A DNA stretch of 12,877 bases from CSSed11-175R1 sp041685735 (GTDB taxonomy: Bacteria > Actinomycetota > Nitriliruptoria > Nitriliruptorales > Nitriliruptoraceae): assembly GCA_041685735.1 (NCBI GenBank), contig JAWLFE010000077.1:1-12877 (forward strand), written 5' to 3'. The notes under the pieces are model-generated. The model made no database searches, was not told the origin of the DNA, and saw only the letters and a list, made by a program, of their open reading frames with translations. Of this stretch, positions 11,974-12,877 are shown piece after piece. Both the position numbers and the translations under genes were made by a program. How positions within the stretch are numbered: the first letter of the stretch is position 1; each line of letters starts with the position of its first letter.

Positions 11974-12877
11974 TCAGTCGCCCACGAGTTCGACCAGCCG
12001 GTCGCCGACGCTCGCGGTGGTGATGGTCACACCATCCGGGACCGCATCGCCACGTTCGGTCAACAGGGCACCGATCGCCCGGTCGATGCGAGCGGCGGCG
12101 GCCGACTCGCCCAGGAAGTCGAGCATCTGACCCAGGCTGATGACCGCGGCGACCGGGTCGGCCCTGCCCGTCCCGGTGATGTCGGGCGCGGAACCGTGGA
12201 CGGGTTCGAACATCGACGGCGCGCGACGGGTGGGATCGAGGTTGGCCGACGCGGCCAGTCCCATCCCGCCCTGGATCGCGGCGCCGAGGTCGGTGATGAT
12301 GTCCCCGAAGAGGTTCTCGGTGACCACGACGTCGAAGCGCTCCGGCTGTGTCACGAAGTACAGGCAGGCGGCGTCCACGTGGATGTACTCACGTTCGACG
12401 TCCGGGAAGTCGGCATCGCCGACCTCCTCGAAGGTGCGCATCCACAGCGGTCCGGCGTAGGTCAGCACGTTGGTCTTGTGGACCATCGTGAGCTTGCCAC
12501 GCCGGCGCTGCGCGACCTCGAAGGCGTACCGGATGACCCGCTCGACGCCGTGCCGCGTGTTGACGCTCTCCTGGGTGGCGACCTCGGCCGGGGTGCCCTC
12601 GTAGAGGGCCCCACCGGCACCGGCGTACACCGACTCGGTGTTCTCACGCACGACCACGAAGTCGCACGCGTCCGGCGTCAGCCCGGCGATGGGCGAGGTC
12701 ACCCCCGGGTAGAGCTTGACCGGACGGTGGTTGACGTACTGGTCGAAGGCGAAGCGCACCTTCAGCAGCAGGCCACGTTCGATCAGCCCCGGCGGGATGT
12801 CGGGTGTCCCGACCGCCCCGAGGTAGATCGCATCGAACCCGCGCAACTCCTCGAGGGTGGCGTCGGAGAGCACCTCA
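11974..12877 (-). CDS. leuB: 3-isopropylmalate dehydrogenase, N-terminus off right edge
   Basis: The last 301 or so residues are present; about 50 N-terminal residues lie beyond the window. A GTG at 12873 is in frame but is an internal valine, since the preceding codon continues the expected E-V-L. The isocitrate/isopropylmalate dehydrogenase blocks are clear: L-G-A-V-G-T-P-D-I-P-P-G-L, E-R-G-L-L-L-K-V-R-F-A-F-D-Q-Y-V-N, R-E-N-T-E-S-V-Y, H-K-T-N-V-L, the metal aspartates in T-E-N-L-F-G-D-I-I-T-D-L, and the NAD-binding E-P-V-H-G-S-A-P-D-I. LeuB oxidises 3-isopropylmalate for leucine and also 3-methylmalate in the citramalate route, so it serves both CimA and the leucine pathway. The related tartrate dehydrogenases are less likely given ilvE 22 bases downstream and cimA in the cluster. 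Confidence 0.93.
   Translation of the reverse strand, partial: EVLSDATLEELRGFDAIYLGAVGTPDIPPGLIERGLLLKVRFAFDQYVNHRPVKLYPGVTSPIAGLTPDACDFVVVRENTESVYAGAGGALYEGTPAEVATQESVNTRHGVERVIRYAFEVAQRRRGKLTMVHKTNVLTYAGPLWMRTFEEVGDADFPDVEREYIHVDAACLYFVTQPERFDVVVTENLFGDIITDLGAAIQGGMGLAASANLDPTRRAPSMFEPVHGSAPDITGTGRADPVAAVISLGQMLDFLGESAAAARIDRAIGALLTERGDAVPDGVTITTASVGDRLVELVGD

Noticed and set aside
11334..12023. Plus-strand ORF opposite ilvE
   Set aside because: Antisense shadow; ilvE on the minus strand is unambiguous.

Overview
The window is very GC-rich, with dense, mostly short intergenic gaps, GTG/TTG starts and GGAGG-type ribosome binding sites. Its protein set (tandem Eis-type acetyltransferases, an actinobacterial dodecin, an isopropylmalate dehydrogenase and a citramalate synthase of actinobacterial style) points to a high-GC member of the Actinomycetota. 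A deep lineage such as the Nitriliruptoria or Acidimicrobiia is my guess, not something the sequence proves. It reads as a chromosomal housekeeping region; I see no phage, IS element, CRISPR array, tRNA or rRNA.

Layout. Left edge (1-156, minus): the first 52 codons of adenylosuccinate lyase, purB. A 370-base divergent gap follows, holding a 15-bp tandem repeat, a 7-bp inverted repeat, a perfect 16-bp palindrome and a doubtful small hydrophobic ORF. Then come a BenE-type transporter (plus), a convergent TetR regulator (minus), and a divergent GNAT acetyltransferase (plus). The TetR and GNAT genes share a promoter region carrying two copies of the palindrome GCACG-NN-CGTGC. Phosphoglucomutase pgm (minus) follows. 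Next to it is the wreck of an aquaporin/GlpF-family gene (plus) that has lost its middle and its second NPA motif.

From 5326 to the right edge all clear protein genes lie on the minus strand and so read right to left: leuB (partial), ilvE, two tandem Eis-type acetyltransferases, a dodecin, citramalate synthase cimA, and a fumarylacetoacetate-hydrolase-family enzyme. CimA makes citramalate from pyruvate and acetyl-CoA. LeuCD (not in the window) and LeuB carry this to 2-oxobutanoate, and IlvE performs the last transamination to isoleucine, and also to valine and leucine. The cluster is therefore centred on threonine-independent isoleucine synthesis. leuB-ilvE-eis1-eis2 look co-transcribed: gaps of 22, -1 (TGATG overlap) and 10 bases.

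The most interesting feature is in the gap upstream of cimA. A good Shine-Dalgarno and GTG start a 30-codon leader ORF ending in A-I-A-I-I-I-R-P-L-P, with four isoleucine codons in five. Its last four codons, including the stop, form the 5' arm of a very strong hairpin. A second copy of the 3' arm motif, CTGCGGGAGC, lies 56 bases further on, and a competing hairpin shares the 3' arm. This has the anatomy of an isoleucine-sensing, ribosome-mediated attenuator controlling the committed step of isoleucine synthesis. The mechanism is inferred from sequence alone.
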